NCBI GenBank assembly: GCA_028554795.2
Contig: JAPYKE020000037.1
Location: 1,682,501-1,746,500 of the forward strand
DNA from: Sinohyriopsis cumingii
Taxonomy: Eukaryota; Mollusca; Bivalvia; Unionida; Unionidae
Direction of reading: 5' to 3'
DNA length: 64,000 nt
In this document: one piece after another, positions 1 through 9,482 of the stretch
How the letters are laid out: every line of letters begins with the position of its first letter
Position numbering within the stretch: position 1 is the first letter of the stretch
Program-made: the position numbers and the translations under genes
The notes under the pieces: generated by a model
The model's input: only the letters and a program-made list of their open reading frames with translations
Told to the model about the DNA's origin: nothing
Database searches by the model: none

Positions 1-439
1 ATGGATGCTGCTATTGATCCAAGGTGGGTTGTTTTGGTGAATGAACTATTATTTATCGAAGTCACAACCAAAACAAACCATGGTTTCCATATACCGTACG
101 ACATCGCTGATAAGAGTTCATAAGCTGGAAATTAAACATAACCCGTTGGTAAAATAACAATTTTATCATCGTAATTGATGACATCTATCATCATCATTTT
201 CTACTAACGTGCTTTAAATTCTTTTAGAAATATTTATTTAAAAAAATTGTTGAACTTACTGAAGCAATATTTGACAGCTTTATTCTTGATAAATAAACAG
301 AATTAAGGAAATGACTGAATTTTGCAATTTTTCTCATTCATTCAGTAGTTTCGATATGATTACGTTACTTAATATCCTTTTCGTCTGCTTCTTCAGATGG
401 ATGCATATCCCGATAACGATATTGCAAACTATGATGTGG
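1..439. other. Host flank left of E1, no gene seen
   Basis: AT-rich sequence with no convincing open reading frame and no recognised repeat. It ends at the short duplicated target that borders E1. Confidence 0.6.
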
Positions 440-446
440 ATTGCAG
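440..446. repeat. Target-site duplication of E1, left copy
   Basis: ATTGCAG here is repeated at 16784-16790. Because the terminal repeat itself starts AGCAGCAG, the exact split between duplication and terminus is ambiguous: 5 bp (ATTGC) if the element starts at 445, 6 bp (ATTGCA) if at 446. Polintons are known for 6 bp duplications. Confidence 0.7.
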
Positions 447-691
447 CAGCAGAGGGGGCGAATCCCACAACTTTTAGAAGCCTCCAAACGCCGAAATAAG
501 CCCTTTATAAAACCCGCGCTTCATTGTAAACGCAATTGTCGCCGCGCTGTTGTCGTCGTTGTCATCAGGGACACCGCCTGCAACTTCAGTGGCTTCGATA
601 CCAACGCCGAAATAAAACCGCGAGGGCGCTTCGTTGTAAACATACTTGTCGCCGTTGTTGCTGCGTGCTGTTGTCGTCGCCCCCTCTGCTG
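445..691 (+). repeat. E1 left terminal inverted repeat
   Basis: Pairs with 16540-16783 as an inverted repeat with about ten scattered differences and one 3 bp indel. Inside it a ~72 bp unit occurs twice in direct orientation (488-558 and 604-679; shared pieces ACGCCGAAATAA, TTGTAAAC, TTGTCGCCG and TGTTGTCGTCG). The inner edge (CGCCCCCTCTGCTG, 678-691) is the reverse complement of the outer edge, so the repeat can fold on itself. Confidence 0.9.
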
Positions 692-720
692 ATGTGAATT
701 AAAAATTTAAGTGAACAATA

Positions 721-1965
721 ATGGCCAACATTGGAGAAGCACATTCCGCTAGACTAGCTCGAGAGCGACTAGAAGCAATAAAAAAATTTCTTCCTGTGAG
801 AGATTCTGTAAGACAAAAGCTTCAAGAACGTCAGCAAGCACAAGTTGAATTTGCGACAGGTGCAGAACAATTATTTAAACCCGTCACAACAGCTACTGAG
901 AAAGCTGCGGCGGTCACTGAAAGAGCTTTACTGGGAGATCCTAGCGACGAAACAAAACCAAGTATTCTTCCAACGTTAAGACAAACCGCCAAGCAGGCTG
1001 AAAAAATTGCTAGAAGAACCAAACAAACAAAAAAGATTTTACGAGATCTTCCAACTGATATAGCTGCAGCTCAACCTCCACCCATTGCCGAAGAAGGCAT
1101 TGAAGTCGCCGAAGCTGCTGCACCCAAAGAAAGTGTTGAACTGACTGAACAATTTGAGCCGGGTTTTATTAAACTCCTTAAAAACACACCAGAAAAAAAT
1201 TACCTGGATTGATATTAGACGGTTTATATAACAAAGATAAAGTTTTAAGCTCAAAATATAAGTCCGCGACTGATGTCAATTTTGTTAAATGGGTGTATCG
1301 TGTATACTACGACAAAAAAGCAATCAAATCTAACGATCCAAAATTCTCAAAACTTGTAAAGGCAGTGCGGGATCTTCACGAAGGTACATAACCACGAGGT
1401 CCTCCACCACCTTATTCACCGCCTGAGCAAACTTCATCATGCAGCCAAAAAAAACCTCAATCCACACCTGTAGGATTGTTTACCGATAAAGCTCTTAATA
1501 CTTTTACTGACCGGGATAAATTACTCACGATTGCTGCGCGTGGTTATGATTCCAGAAAATATTTTTTAAAACCTCAACACGTTAAAAAACATAAAACCCG
1601 AACACTGGACTCCTTCATTATATTTTGCTTCTAAAAATTTGCCTATTGATGTAGAAGATCCCGGGTATAAAAAATTTGTAAAAGATGTAGAAACCAAGAA
1701 ACGACCACAATCTCCAGAAATATTTTACGATGCGCCCGACATCGGCGCAACTGGCAGTGGTTTGGGAAGTGGTCTTACTTGTCCTGATAATATCATCAAT
1801 GATGTATCACGGCTAGAAGTTCTTATAGGAGGAAGACGTACCGGAAACAACTCTCCGGAAATCATTAATGAAGCCGCTGATATTTGTCAGCGATTATTTG
1901 GCGGCGGTATCATGGATACTAGCATCTACCGAGAACTTATCAATGAGCTCGTCGACAGCGATTAG
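721..1965 (+). pseudogene. Hypothetical virion protein with N-terminal coiled-coil (broken)
   Basis: First gene after the left terminal repeat; the same gene is at 51037-52139 in E2. The N-terminal ~160 residues are rich in Ala, Glu, Lys and Arg and look helical (RLARERLEAIKKFLPVRDS; KIARRTKQTKKILRDLP). A Pro-rich linker follows. The best conserved part is the C-terminal ~70 residues (CPDNIINDVSRLEVLIGG, NNSPEIINEAADIC, YRELI). Reading switches frame at an A-run near 1195-1200 and again near 1580, and a stop lies in the middle segment at 1389-1391. I do not recognise the family. Position ahead of the capsid genes suggests a minor or scaffold-like virion protein, which is inference. ATG at 721 is chosen because E2 starts at the equivalent codon. 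Confidence 0.7.
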
Positions 1966-1985
1966 AGAAATAACAATTAAATAAA

Positions 1986-2367
1986 ATGATTGTACACAAT
2001 TCCCATCGTAGACCAGTTATGGTCAGGGTTGTAAACTCACGAGTACCAGTATACAGGATGACTTACGGAAATGGATTCGGTGATGTTGTTCGGGGTTTAT
2101 TCGCGAGGATGGCACCTAAAGCAATACCAATCGCAAAACAATTATCAATGAAGGCTATTGAGGTTATTTGGGATAAAGCTACTGGCCCTGTTGGTAGCGC
2201 TGTCGGTAAAGCATTCTTGGCAATCAAGGACAGACTGGTGCGATTAATACGCAAACCTCCGGTAAAATTACCAGCCACCGCAGACATGCCCGCGGATGTT
2301 AGTAATAAATCCTGAACAAATAAACACAAGTTTGGTGGCGGGAAGTGGTCTTCGTTTTAGACGATAA
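1986..2367 (+). pseudogene. Small basic/hydrophobic virion protein (minor capsid or core type)
   Basis: The open part is 109 residues (1986-2315). It has a basic start (HNSHRRPVMVRVVNSR), a Gly-rich turn (YGNGFGDVVRGLFARM), then alternating hydrophobic and basic helices. This layout resembles the small Gly-rich, membrane-active or core proteins seen beside Polinton capsid genes, but I cannot name it. The first in-frame stop follows Asn-Lys-Ser. After a frame change, reading can continue to a stop at 2365-2367 with an Arg-rich end, just before the capsid ATG. E2 (52168-52527) also stops right after Asn-Lys-Ser, so that may be the true end. The start has the AAATAAAATG context shared by several structural genes. 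Confidence 0.65.
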
Positions 2368-2380
2368 CTTCTATAATAAA

Positions 2381-3758
2381 ATGTTTAAACGGGAATCCGA
2401 CCCAACATTCGACATAGACGAACCGGTTCTTAAAAATGAATCAGTGCGTGATTATCAGTATTATTCTTATGACGCACGAAACCTAAATCAACGAGGACGA
2501 ATTGAGTTACAGGTTCAGGATACAAGTAGATACTTCTTGCCCGCTGAAGCATTTATTGAAGTGGAAGGTGAAATTATTTAAACAGATAACACAGAATACG
2601 GGGATGCGTTTAAAATCGGTTTTGTCAATAACGGAATTATGGCCTTGTTTAGTAGAGCCATATATATGATCGATGGAAAAAATATCGATTCAAAATGATG
2701 TTGATGTTGCTACAATAATAATTGGTCTAGCAAGATATTCTGATGAGTATACAAGATCAGCTGGTCCATCAATGATGTTTGCCAAGGACACTTCTAATTT
2801 TCCTAACAGTGATCAGTACGATATTAGACGACCAAGAAACTTTGCCGGAAACACCGACGTTGATGTGGCACCGGTGGTTCATGGCGCTAATGCAAACTTT
2901 AATTTAGGTTTTCATACGAGTAAATTAATGTTGAAAACGAATAGTAGAAAATTTTCTTGTGCGATTCCGCTGTCGCATATCTTTGGATTTTACCGAGATG
3001 TCAGAAAGGTAATTTTCGGAGCAAAACATACGGTCGTGCTTATTAGAAAAAATGACGATAATGATGCTTTATGGCGAGAAGCTGGTGATGTTGGTAAAGT
3101 ATTAATAACAAAGCTATCACTGTGGATGCCGGTAATGACTCCTGCAATTGCTGAAGAACCGCGACTGCTTTCTTTTATGGATCAAGGTGGTAAATTGTTG
3201 TTATCGTGGCTTACAACAACCACAGATAGTATTCAAAGTACCAATAACGGTTTATTTACCTGGCATATAGCATCACAGCAGGGGGTTTCCGCACCGCGAC
3301 ATATTTTTATTGCTCTTCAAAATGCTGCACGAGTAAACTCACAAACACACTGGCATATGATATTTGACAGACTTGGTATCACTGACGTTTCTTTGAGAAT
3401 AAACGGGCATCAAGAGCCGTCTGAGAACATACTGTTAAATTTTGATAATAATCATGTTGCACGTGTATATCAACGATTGGCGAAATATCTAGCGTGCGAT
3501 CTAAATATTGATACTGGTTTGCAAATATCACAATTGGATTTTATATCTCATTATCCAATCTATTACTTCTCACTAGAGCATCTTGATTTAACTAGACAGT
3601 CTGTCGTTGATATACACTTTCGGGCTACCGTGAATAGAAATGTGGCTGAAGTAGCTAATTACAGAGCAATCGCTGTTATACTTTCTGATAAAGCAATGTT
3701 ACTTGAAGGTGCTGGCGGCCGAATGAGATTCGTTGATGCACCAGTAGAAAATATGTAA
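2381..3758 (+). pseudogene. MCP: Major capsid protein, double-jelly-roll type (broken)
   Basis: About 460 codons. It reads MFKRESD at the start, a beta-rich body (FNNGIMALF-type stretch, then IPLSHIFGFYRDVRKVIFG and KLSLWMPVMTP), and ends YPIYYFSLEHLDL...YRAIAVILSDKAMLLEG. The pattern matches the capsid proteins of Polinton/adintovirus-like elements. The double jelly-roll assignment is by family resemblance, not by structure. A TAA (2579-2581) interrupts the frame where E2 is open, and a 5 bp deletion relative to E2 near 2690 shifts the rest (open from 2673). ATG 2381 is chosen for its AATAAAATG context. Conservation of the preceding dozen codons with mostly silent changes leaves room for a start further upstream. 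Confidence 0.82.
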
Positions 3759-3786
3759 CAATTAGATCAATCTCGTATTAAATAAA

Positions 3787-4653
3787 ATGTCATACAGTCA
3801 CGTTAATGTCACTCTGACTCCTGGTCAGGCTAAGAAATTACAATGGAAGAACGCGAGCACATGCGGGACAAAAATAACACTAAAACACGATCAAATCGCT
3901 AATGGCGGTCCAAACAAACTGTCGCTGACTAAAATGCAACTTAATCATTTCAATAAAGCAAAGCAGGCGAAAACTGGAACTCAACTTGATTTCTCTCCGG
4001 CCGCGGTCAAAAATATGGTTAAAACCGGCAGTATATTTCCGTTGCTCGCCGCAATATCAGCGTTGATAGCCACTGCTGCCCCAGCTGTTGCCAAAGCCGC
4101 CGCGTTGAGAGCTGTTGGAACGGCTGCTGGAATGGCACTAAAGAAAGCCACAGGGAAAGGATACCAAAAAAAAGGGACGCGGGTTAAGACTTCCAGGAAC
4201 TCCACCATCATGGTACCCAAAACGGTTCTGACTCCGGTGTCCAGTTTTGATTTGCTCGATGCTGTTAAACAATTAAATATAAAAAATTTCAGAGGCGTCT
4301 TTTTGCGAGATCAATTACGAGAACAACCGTATAATCCAGAAACCGGAATTATTAATCTTGATAACAGCGATGGTCCAGGAACTCACTGGATTACTTACGC
4401 GATCGATCCACGTGGAATCATCTATTTTGATTCGCATGGGTTAGGACCGCCAGTTGAATTTCTCCGATATACAAAAAAAGTCCCCGCGAAAGTTTGATAT
4501 TCAGCGCTGCCAACACAAACACTGACCGATCCTCAGATATGTGGCCAACAAGTATTAAATGTTCCTGATGCGATATCAGCGTCAATTAAACCGCCTCACA
4601 AAGTCGTGCACGAGTATACCACGGGTCGATTTAAACAGTTTTCTATCAAATAA
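3787..4653 (+). pseudogene. PRO: pX-like core/minor capsid peptide joined to adenain-like cysteine protease
   Basis: Residues ~1-130 form a pX-like domain: LTPGQAKKL, KITLKHDQI, LSLTKMQLNHFNKAKQ, then an Ala-rich hydrophobic helix (IFPLLAAISALIATAAPAVA) and a basic GKG tail. Residues ~155 onward are an adenovirus-type (C5) protease: FRGVFLRDQL, GIINLD, GTHW (catalytic His), YFDSHG (acidic partner), and a Gln...Cys pair in LPTQ...QICG. A TGA at 4495-4497 stands where E2 has Trp and cuts the frame before the Cys. In E1 the two domains share one frame, but a tail matching E2's own pX terminus (GRGLRLPG) lies in the next frame at 4175-4231. The stop TAA overlaps the next ATG (TAATG). Role by family: maturation cleavage of virion proteins. 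Confidence 0.85.
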
Positions 4654-5663
4654 TGGTTGATATTTACGGAAGATCTCTTCTCAACAGAAAAGTGAAGCGC
4701 ACCGACGTGGATTTATCAAAATATGCGACCAAAGATGAAGTCGATAATCTTTTAAGTCTGACCGGGATAGACCCAGATGAGGTTGTTATTTTTCAGGACC
4801 GACATGGAAAACTAAAAACCAGTGATATCAAATGGCATGAAATAATTCGTAGGGTTATTGGAGCTACTTCAGGTAACATCCCTGTGTTCACTGACAGCGG
4901 AAAAATCAGAGATTCGCTGATATCAATCGCGGCGCTGCGAGATGATACATAAAAAGCTGCAGGGGAACGTGTAAAAAAGACCGGTGATACAATGACAGGT
5001 GAACTCAGCATGAACGGCAACAAAATAACCGTGTTAAGAGATGCAACACCCCCGGAAGATGCCGCAAAAAAACAATATGTTGACGCCATTGACGGTAAAC
5101 TAACCACGTTGCGGACCGAGTATGATGTTCATGTAAACGCGTTTGCAAGACTTCGAAGAAACTTTCAAAAAACCGATGATGCCACGGATAAGTTCTTTGG
5201 AACTCCTCCCGTCATCGACATGAAACTTTCTGATATCAAGACCAACATCGACACGATCAAACAAACACAGCAGGATATCGTAGCGGCGATTCCTGATATC
5301 GTTAACAAAACCAGTTTGATTAAAGTCCCCACTGGAGTTATTCCCGGGCATATCACCAACATAGTATACACGATATCATCTGGATTTGCAACATGGTCTA
5401 AACAAAATAATACTATCAAATATACAGCAGCAGTCACTGGAGAGTATAGATTGTCTGTGTTCAGTGCCGCTAAATTTGAAATCTTCACAACATATCCCTG
5501 GAGACATTTCACTGACAAGTATTCCGGGGTTGTGACTATCATATTACACAAGGGAGCCGAAGAAACAGTTATACTGGAGGCAGATGATAAGAAATTAACC
5601 GCAACATCTTACTGGTGGTATTTGGAATTTGTAGCTGAAACACCTCAATTGTTTACTGCTTAA
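4653..5663 (+). pseudogene. Fibre-like attachment protein with phage tail-fibre motif (one nonsense codon)
   Basis: About 336 codons with a single in-frame TAA at 4950-4952; E2 holds an intact 334-residue version. The N-terminus (MVDIYGR) may anchor to the capsid. The middle has the motif GDTMTGELSMNGNKIT followed ~15 residues on by DAAKKQYVD, the repeat typical of phage tail fibres (GxTMxGxLxMxGNKIxx...DAxxKxYVD). A heptad-like stretch follows (KLSDIKTNIDTIKQTQQDI), then a beta-rich C-terminal domain with conserved aromatic residues (YWWYLEFVAE), probably the receptor-binding head. Trimeric fibre organisation is inferred from the motif. It is translationally coupled to the protease by the TAATG overlap. 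Confidence 0.78.
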
Positions 5664-5672
5664 TATAACAAA

Positions 5673-6247
5673 ATGGCGCTAGCGAAGGCAGCATCGGATG
5701 CTCAGCAATATAGATATGATCAAGTACGCGAATGGCAGTCAGAGTTAAAAAATACCATCAACGAATGCACAGCAAAGGTTAAAAAATACAAGCGACGTGT
5801 GATCGTGTTAGACACAATAGTGTATTCAGTGTCTGAGTTAGTTGCATCCACAGGAGCATTATTGTCTGCGTTAACACCAGTGACAACTGCAATCACAGTT
5901 ACCGCTGTGGTCACAATTACAATTTCAACATCAACGACAATTGCAGGAGTTGCTAATATTATCGCGAAAAAAATATCTTATGTGCACTAACAAAATTGCA
6001 CGAATATGAAAAGTTAAACAGCGCGGCCACGAGCGCCTACTCGAAATTGTCAGCGCTGATATCATCCAGTCTCGATGATACAACAATATCAGATTCCGAA
6101 TTCGCGCAAATAGCAAAGATGTATGAAGACTACACTGGTCATTTGAAACGACAAAAGATAAATAACAATGTCAACGGAATTACTTCAACATATAGTCGAA
6201 AATACAAGCCTGAAACGAACTTCTTTAATAACAGTAACCTCAACTAG
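5673..6247 (+). pseudogene. Polinton-associated membrane protein (frameshifted)
   Basis: The N-terminal ~45 residues are charged and helical (QYRYDQVREWQSELKN...KVKKYKRRV). About 55 uncharged residues rich in Val, Thr, Ala and Ile follow, enough for two membrane segments, and then a Lys cluster. After a frameshift at the A-run near 5968 the C-terminal part continues from ~5970 to 6247 with AYSKLSALISSSLDDTTISDSEF. The ISxxEF helix pattern after a hydrophobic hairpin recurs in proteins of other animal Polintons. E2 keeps the same layout (55991-56460). Its end overlaps the next gene by 80 bp. Role in the virion or host membrane is unknown. Confidence 0.65.
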
Positions 6248-7584
6248 ACCAGAATTCAGTATTAATTTTTCAACTGCGATTTAAGCAAGCGAGATCGCGT
6301 TAGCACAATTACGAGTATATCACAGTTGGCCCAATATCAGATCAAGATCGTTTGGTGGATTACTAGCAAATAATTCGTTTGTGTTTGCACATAAAAATAA
6401 ACCGGATGGCACGCCAGACTGGAATGTCGTTGGGTTACCAACCGGGTCTTATCAAATGAAGAGATCAATGAAGAATTACAACGTCGAATAAAAAATATTA
6501 CAACAAAGGAATCCAAAATAGCAATAACTGTTCATGAGCCAACGCTGTCTTTTGCCATTGAAATAAACATCCCAGACTACGCCGTGGATATATATAATAG
6601 TTCGATCAGAACAGTGTTAGGATGGCCTGAAACTCCACCTGAGGCGCCACCAATACCACCAGCGCCAAAGAAGTCTGATTATGTCAAGGATGTGAAAAAA
6701 TTTATAATGGAACCAGAGTACAGAAAAACACTTTCCAATGATTATTTTTTGACTGATTATGGTAATTCATTAAGATCTTTTTATAAATTATTTGAGTTTA
6801 CGACACCAAATAGTCTGGCTGTCCGAGAAGAATATTTTGATTTTATTTCAACCACAATTACACCTGAACTTACACGCACATTTGATAAATTAAGGAATTT
6901 ATTTACAAGTATTACGCAGTATTATTCTGATGACCTAAAACAACAAATTGTCGAAACAATTCAGGATATGAATCAAATTATCGACGATAGAGAGCATATT
7001 AATAGAGAAATTCGTAACTTGGTAATTAATGAAAAGTATTATGAACGCTATGGACGCAGAGACCCCTCGTATAATGTATTTCTTCATTATTTAAAAATAA
7101 CCGAACAACAATTACCGACATTTGTAATACCAGAACTTGCAACCGAACAAATAAAGAAAACTCTCAACGATCTAATCAATGAAAACTTCCCTAAAATACT
7201 CGCTGCATGGAGAAAGATAACACCGCCGTCAACTATCCTCAGACACAACAATGACCCCGAAGGGCAAGGCCGACATGTATCTCCGGGCATCGTAAGCATA
7301 ACTGAAGTGGTCGCGGTCAATCTTGTGTGTGATGTCATTGATGGCAGTTACAGCACGGACACGACAGTATCAAATGAAGCCCAGCAAGGATATGTTTTTA
7401 TTCATTTACCCTGAAAGATGTACCACCTGGATTTCTGATTGTGCAAGAGCCAATCAATCCGGTCTATCTACGATGTCATAATCCGTGGCTGACCAGAATA
7501 AATTTCGCGCTGACAGACCAGCGTGGTCATCTTCTTGATTTACGGGATGAAACACTACATATTAGTCTGCTTGTGAAATCCTAA
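6168..7584 (+). pseudogene. Large structural protein of the Polinton LPxxIxL...LRGE type (broken)
   Basis: About 470 codons. The N-terminus (SINFSTAI, EIALAQLRVYHSWPNI, NNSFVF, LPTGSYQ) and C-terminus (VQEPINPVYLRCHN, LTRINFALTD, LLDLRDE...ISLLVKS) follow the layout of a widespread, uncharacterised Polinton protein in which a short beta-rich start (LPxxIxLxxxWxVxLxEI) and an end of the type NxxYxxVxxxxxxxIxFxIxDxxGxxLxLRGExxxIxLxxR flank a variable middle. Here the middle has Pro-rich and helical stretches. A TAA lies at 6282-6284, a frame change near 6464, and another near 7405. ATG 6168 matches the start in E2 (56429). Virion role is inferred from position among capsid genes. Confidence 0.65.
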
Positions 7585-7842
7585 GGGTTTCCAAGTCTGA
7601 AGGACTTTCAATCGTAAAACGATTTTCCAGTAAAAATATTTTATTTTGTGCACACTGTCCGATTTGCTAATTTGGAAAGGTAATTTACTAGTAAAAATCA
7701 CAGAAATCGTCCGATTTGCTAATTTTGGTAGGGTGTTTACTAGTAAAAATCACGCGAATTTAGTAAAAAGCAAAAAAAAATAAATATATTTTTACTGAAA
7801 AATCGTTTAAGATTTCACAATTAATCAGTCAAGTATTATATA
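7585..7842. repeat. Short tandem repeat between structural genes
   Basis: Two tandem copies of a ~50 bp unit (7667-7756) sharing CCGATTTGCTAATTT and TTTACTAGTAAAAATCAC. The second piece contains the palindrome ACTAGT. No open frame. The 3' end holds the AT-rich lead into the next ATG. Confidence 0.6.
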
Positions 7843-8064
7843 ATGTATCACCGTGTAAAATGTTTCATACATAACAAAGAACTTCTTGATGAAGCTGTCA
7901 AAACCGGAAAAGTTACCCCGCAAAAAATAATTGTTGATGAATACGGCAACGACGATTTTATACTGACTGATACACAACTACAGCAACTAGCAAAAGATCA
8001 TATTGTGATCGCGCATTGCGGTATACATCAAATCCTCGAATATATACGCGTATTTAGATCTTAG
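7843..8064 (+). CDS. Small acidic hypothetical protein, copy a
   Basis: 73 residues, intact. It shares with the next gene and with E2 57873-58088 the pattern MYHRVKCFIHNKELLDEAV, then VDEYGNDDF, then a helix ending QILEYIR. No family recognised, no signal peptide and no metal-ligand pattern. It starts in the context TATTATATAATG, which E2 repeats exactly and which differs from the AAATAAAATG context of capsid genes, suggesting a different expression class. Confidence 0.7.
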   Translation: MYHRVKCFIHNKELLDEAVKTGKVTPQKIIVDEYGNDDFILTDTQLQQLAKDHIVIAHCGIHQILEYIRVFRS

Positions 8065-8074
8065 ATTTATGAAT

Positions 8075-8335
8075 ATGTACCACCACACAGATGTTTTCGT
8101 GTATGACAAACAAGCGCTCGAGCAAGCAGTTAGGGCTGCATTTGCACAAGAAGAAATTAACGTTAAATTCATTATTGACGACTACGGAGACGAAGACTTC
8201 TTACTAACACAGCAACAGTTAGATAGTCTCAGACGCGAGCATATTATTTCAGTTGTATGCGACAGAGATCAAATTCTCAATTATGTACACTCCTGCATTA
8301 AACCCCACCCACTCAGGAAAATAATATCTCCTTGA
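8075..8335 (+). CDS. Small acidic hypothetical protein, copy b
   Basis: 87 residues from ATG 8075 (an in-frame ATG two codons upstream is possible). It is a tandem paralogue of 7843-8064: MYHHTDVFVYDKQALEQAV, IDDYGDEDFLLT, DRDQILNYV. It resembles the single E2 copy more than its neighbour does (RDQILN shared). E1 therefore has two copies where E2 has one. Function unknown. Confidence 0.68.
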   Translation: MYHHTDVFVYDKQALEQAVRAAFAQEEINVKFIIDDYGDEDFLLTQQQLDSLRREHIISVVCDRDQILNYVHSCIKPHPLRKIISP

Positions 8336-8533
8336 TGAAATCGCCTTGATTTTATCAAAGAAGTAAAAAAAGTGATATATTTTTTACTTTCAATTTTATT
8401 TCCAAGTACTTGACTTCATTTCTAGATATTCAAATCCTTGTCTTTGTCAAAGTGAGATATTTACTTCCTTGATGATCAAATCCTTGACGATCAAACCAAA
8501 GTGAGATATTTACTTCCTTGATGCTTGACTTTG
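8336..8533. repeat. Palindrome-rich repeats at the convergent gene junction
   Basis: Repeated blocks of CTTGA...TCAAG palindromes and AAGTGAGATATTTACTTCCT (near 8450, 8499 and, diverged, 8537). Related pieces (ATCGCCTTGA) recur at 8339, 9806 and 10050. They lie between convergent genes, so a transcription-end role is possible. The last codons of the minus-strand gene come from this repeat. Confidence 0.6.
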
Positions 8534-8922
8534 TCAAGGTGAGGTATTTACCTCTTTGACTTCGTCAGCCTTGATTTCATCAGCGGATATACATTTTTTT
8601 AATTTTCTTACACGAGTATTTATTATCTTTTTTATTTCATACTCTTGAGCTAATTCCAACCTATTTTTTTCAATTGCACGAGACAATGAAACAAATTCAT
8701 CTATTTGTGCTTCTTCTACTGTAGCCAGCGATTATACAAATTAGCTTGAATTCTTTTTATGAATCGATACTGAGCAGGAAGAATATAACGCCCTGCGCAT
8801 TTAGCTTCATGTAGTGATTCAAAATCAGACATAACTGTTTCAGAATTTAGTGATATATTAAATCCGCGCTCTTCTAATTTTTTAATTACAACAATCACAT
8901 CATTGATATTTTCGTAATTCAT
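8534..8922 (-). pseudogene. Small helical hypothetical protein (frameshifted)
   Basis: Starts MNYENINDVIVVIKKLEE and is open for 68 residues to 8716; the match to the intact 124-residue E2 protein (58519-58893) continues in another frame to a stop at 8534. Shared parts: SDFESLHE, YRFIKRIQA, then a helix with AIEKNRLELAQEYE. It appears all-alpha, with no recognised family. Its last ~15 residues are encoded by the palindromic repeat, giving an ADEIKADEVKE tail. It is the first of a minus-strand group beside the non-coding block. Confidence 0.6.
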
Positions 8923-8974
8923 AAATATAATATTATATATTTAAAAGAAAAAAAATTGACACCACATCTCCTTG

Positions 8975-9150
8975 AGTCTCTAGCTTATCAAATGATAGGC
9001 TACCAAACTCAGGAGCGGAAACACAACCCCCATGTGAGCCCCTAACCTGTCAAATAACAGTCTAGAAGGCCCAGAGGGCGTGTTTGCGAGAGACGAGACA
9101 TTCCCCGTGCTGAGCCCCTAGCTTATCAAGTGATATGCTAGCAGGTTCAT
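8975..9150. repeat. Three hairpin units
   Basis: Three imperfect ~70 bp units, the last two preceded by GAGCCCCTA. Each contains an inverted repeat: 8979-9003 (TAGC.TATCA/TGATA.GCTA), 9042-9066 (CTGT/ACAG inside CTA.../...TAG) and 9117-9143 (CTAGC.TATCA/TGATA.GCTAG). Stem bases differ between units but pairing is kept. E2 has a similar array of GAGCCCCTATTCGAG units in the same place. Confidence 0.6.
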
Positions 9151-9152
9151 AT

Positions 9153-9470
9153 AGGGACAGTACAACATATAGTATTTACACTATTACACATAATATTTAC
9201 ATCTGTAAACTCCTAAAGTGCCACTGCATTTTAGTAAACTTACAGTAGGACAGCGCAACATATAGTATTTACACTATTTACAGTAGGATATAGTATAGTA
9301 ACTAAGGACGGCACAACATATAGTATTTACACTATTTACATTAGTAACTAAGGACGCCACAGACAGATAGCATTTACACTATTTACAGTAGTAACTAAGG
9401 ACGGCACAGACTTGTAGTATTTACATAATATTTACAGTAGTAACTAAGGACGGCACAGACAGATACGGGT
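9153..9470. repeat. Iterated motif AAGGACGGCACAACATATA (six copies)
   Basis: Copies begin at about 9153, 9246, 9302, 9349, 9396 and 9445, spaced ~47-55 bp after the first gap and separated by GTATTTACACTATTTACAGTAGTAACT-type sequence. E2 carries three copies of the same motif (58966, 59088, 59200) next to its own multibranched repeat. Iterons of this kind often bind replication or transcription proteins; the role here is inference. Confidence 0.65.
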
Positions 9471-9482
9471 CTATATTCTACG

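Noticed and set aside
1190..1215. Both copies of the first virion gene are interrupted at the same codon (E1 frame change at A AAA AAT, E2 TAA at 51537), hinting at programmed recoding
   Set aside because: The simplest reading is independent damage: E1 is one base shorter in an A-run and E2 has a Lys-type codon turned to TAA. The two breaks are of different kinds, and no silent-change pattern supports an alternative end.
2312..2367. Frameshift continuation of the small basic protein in both copies as a recoding signal
   Set aside because: The required shift is in opposite directions in E1 and E2, and the downstream similarity is explained by the conserved capsid gene start.
4495..4497. TGA might encode Trp or another residue in these genes
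   Set aside because: Elsewhere in-frame TGA replaces Arg, Gly or Cys codons, and TAA and TAG stops also occur, so this is ordinary decay.
9153..9470. CRISPR-like array
   Set aside because: Eukaryotic setting, degenerate motif copies, no unique constant-length spacers and no cas genes; better described as iterons.
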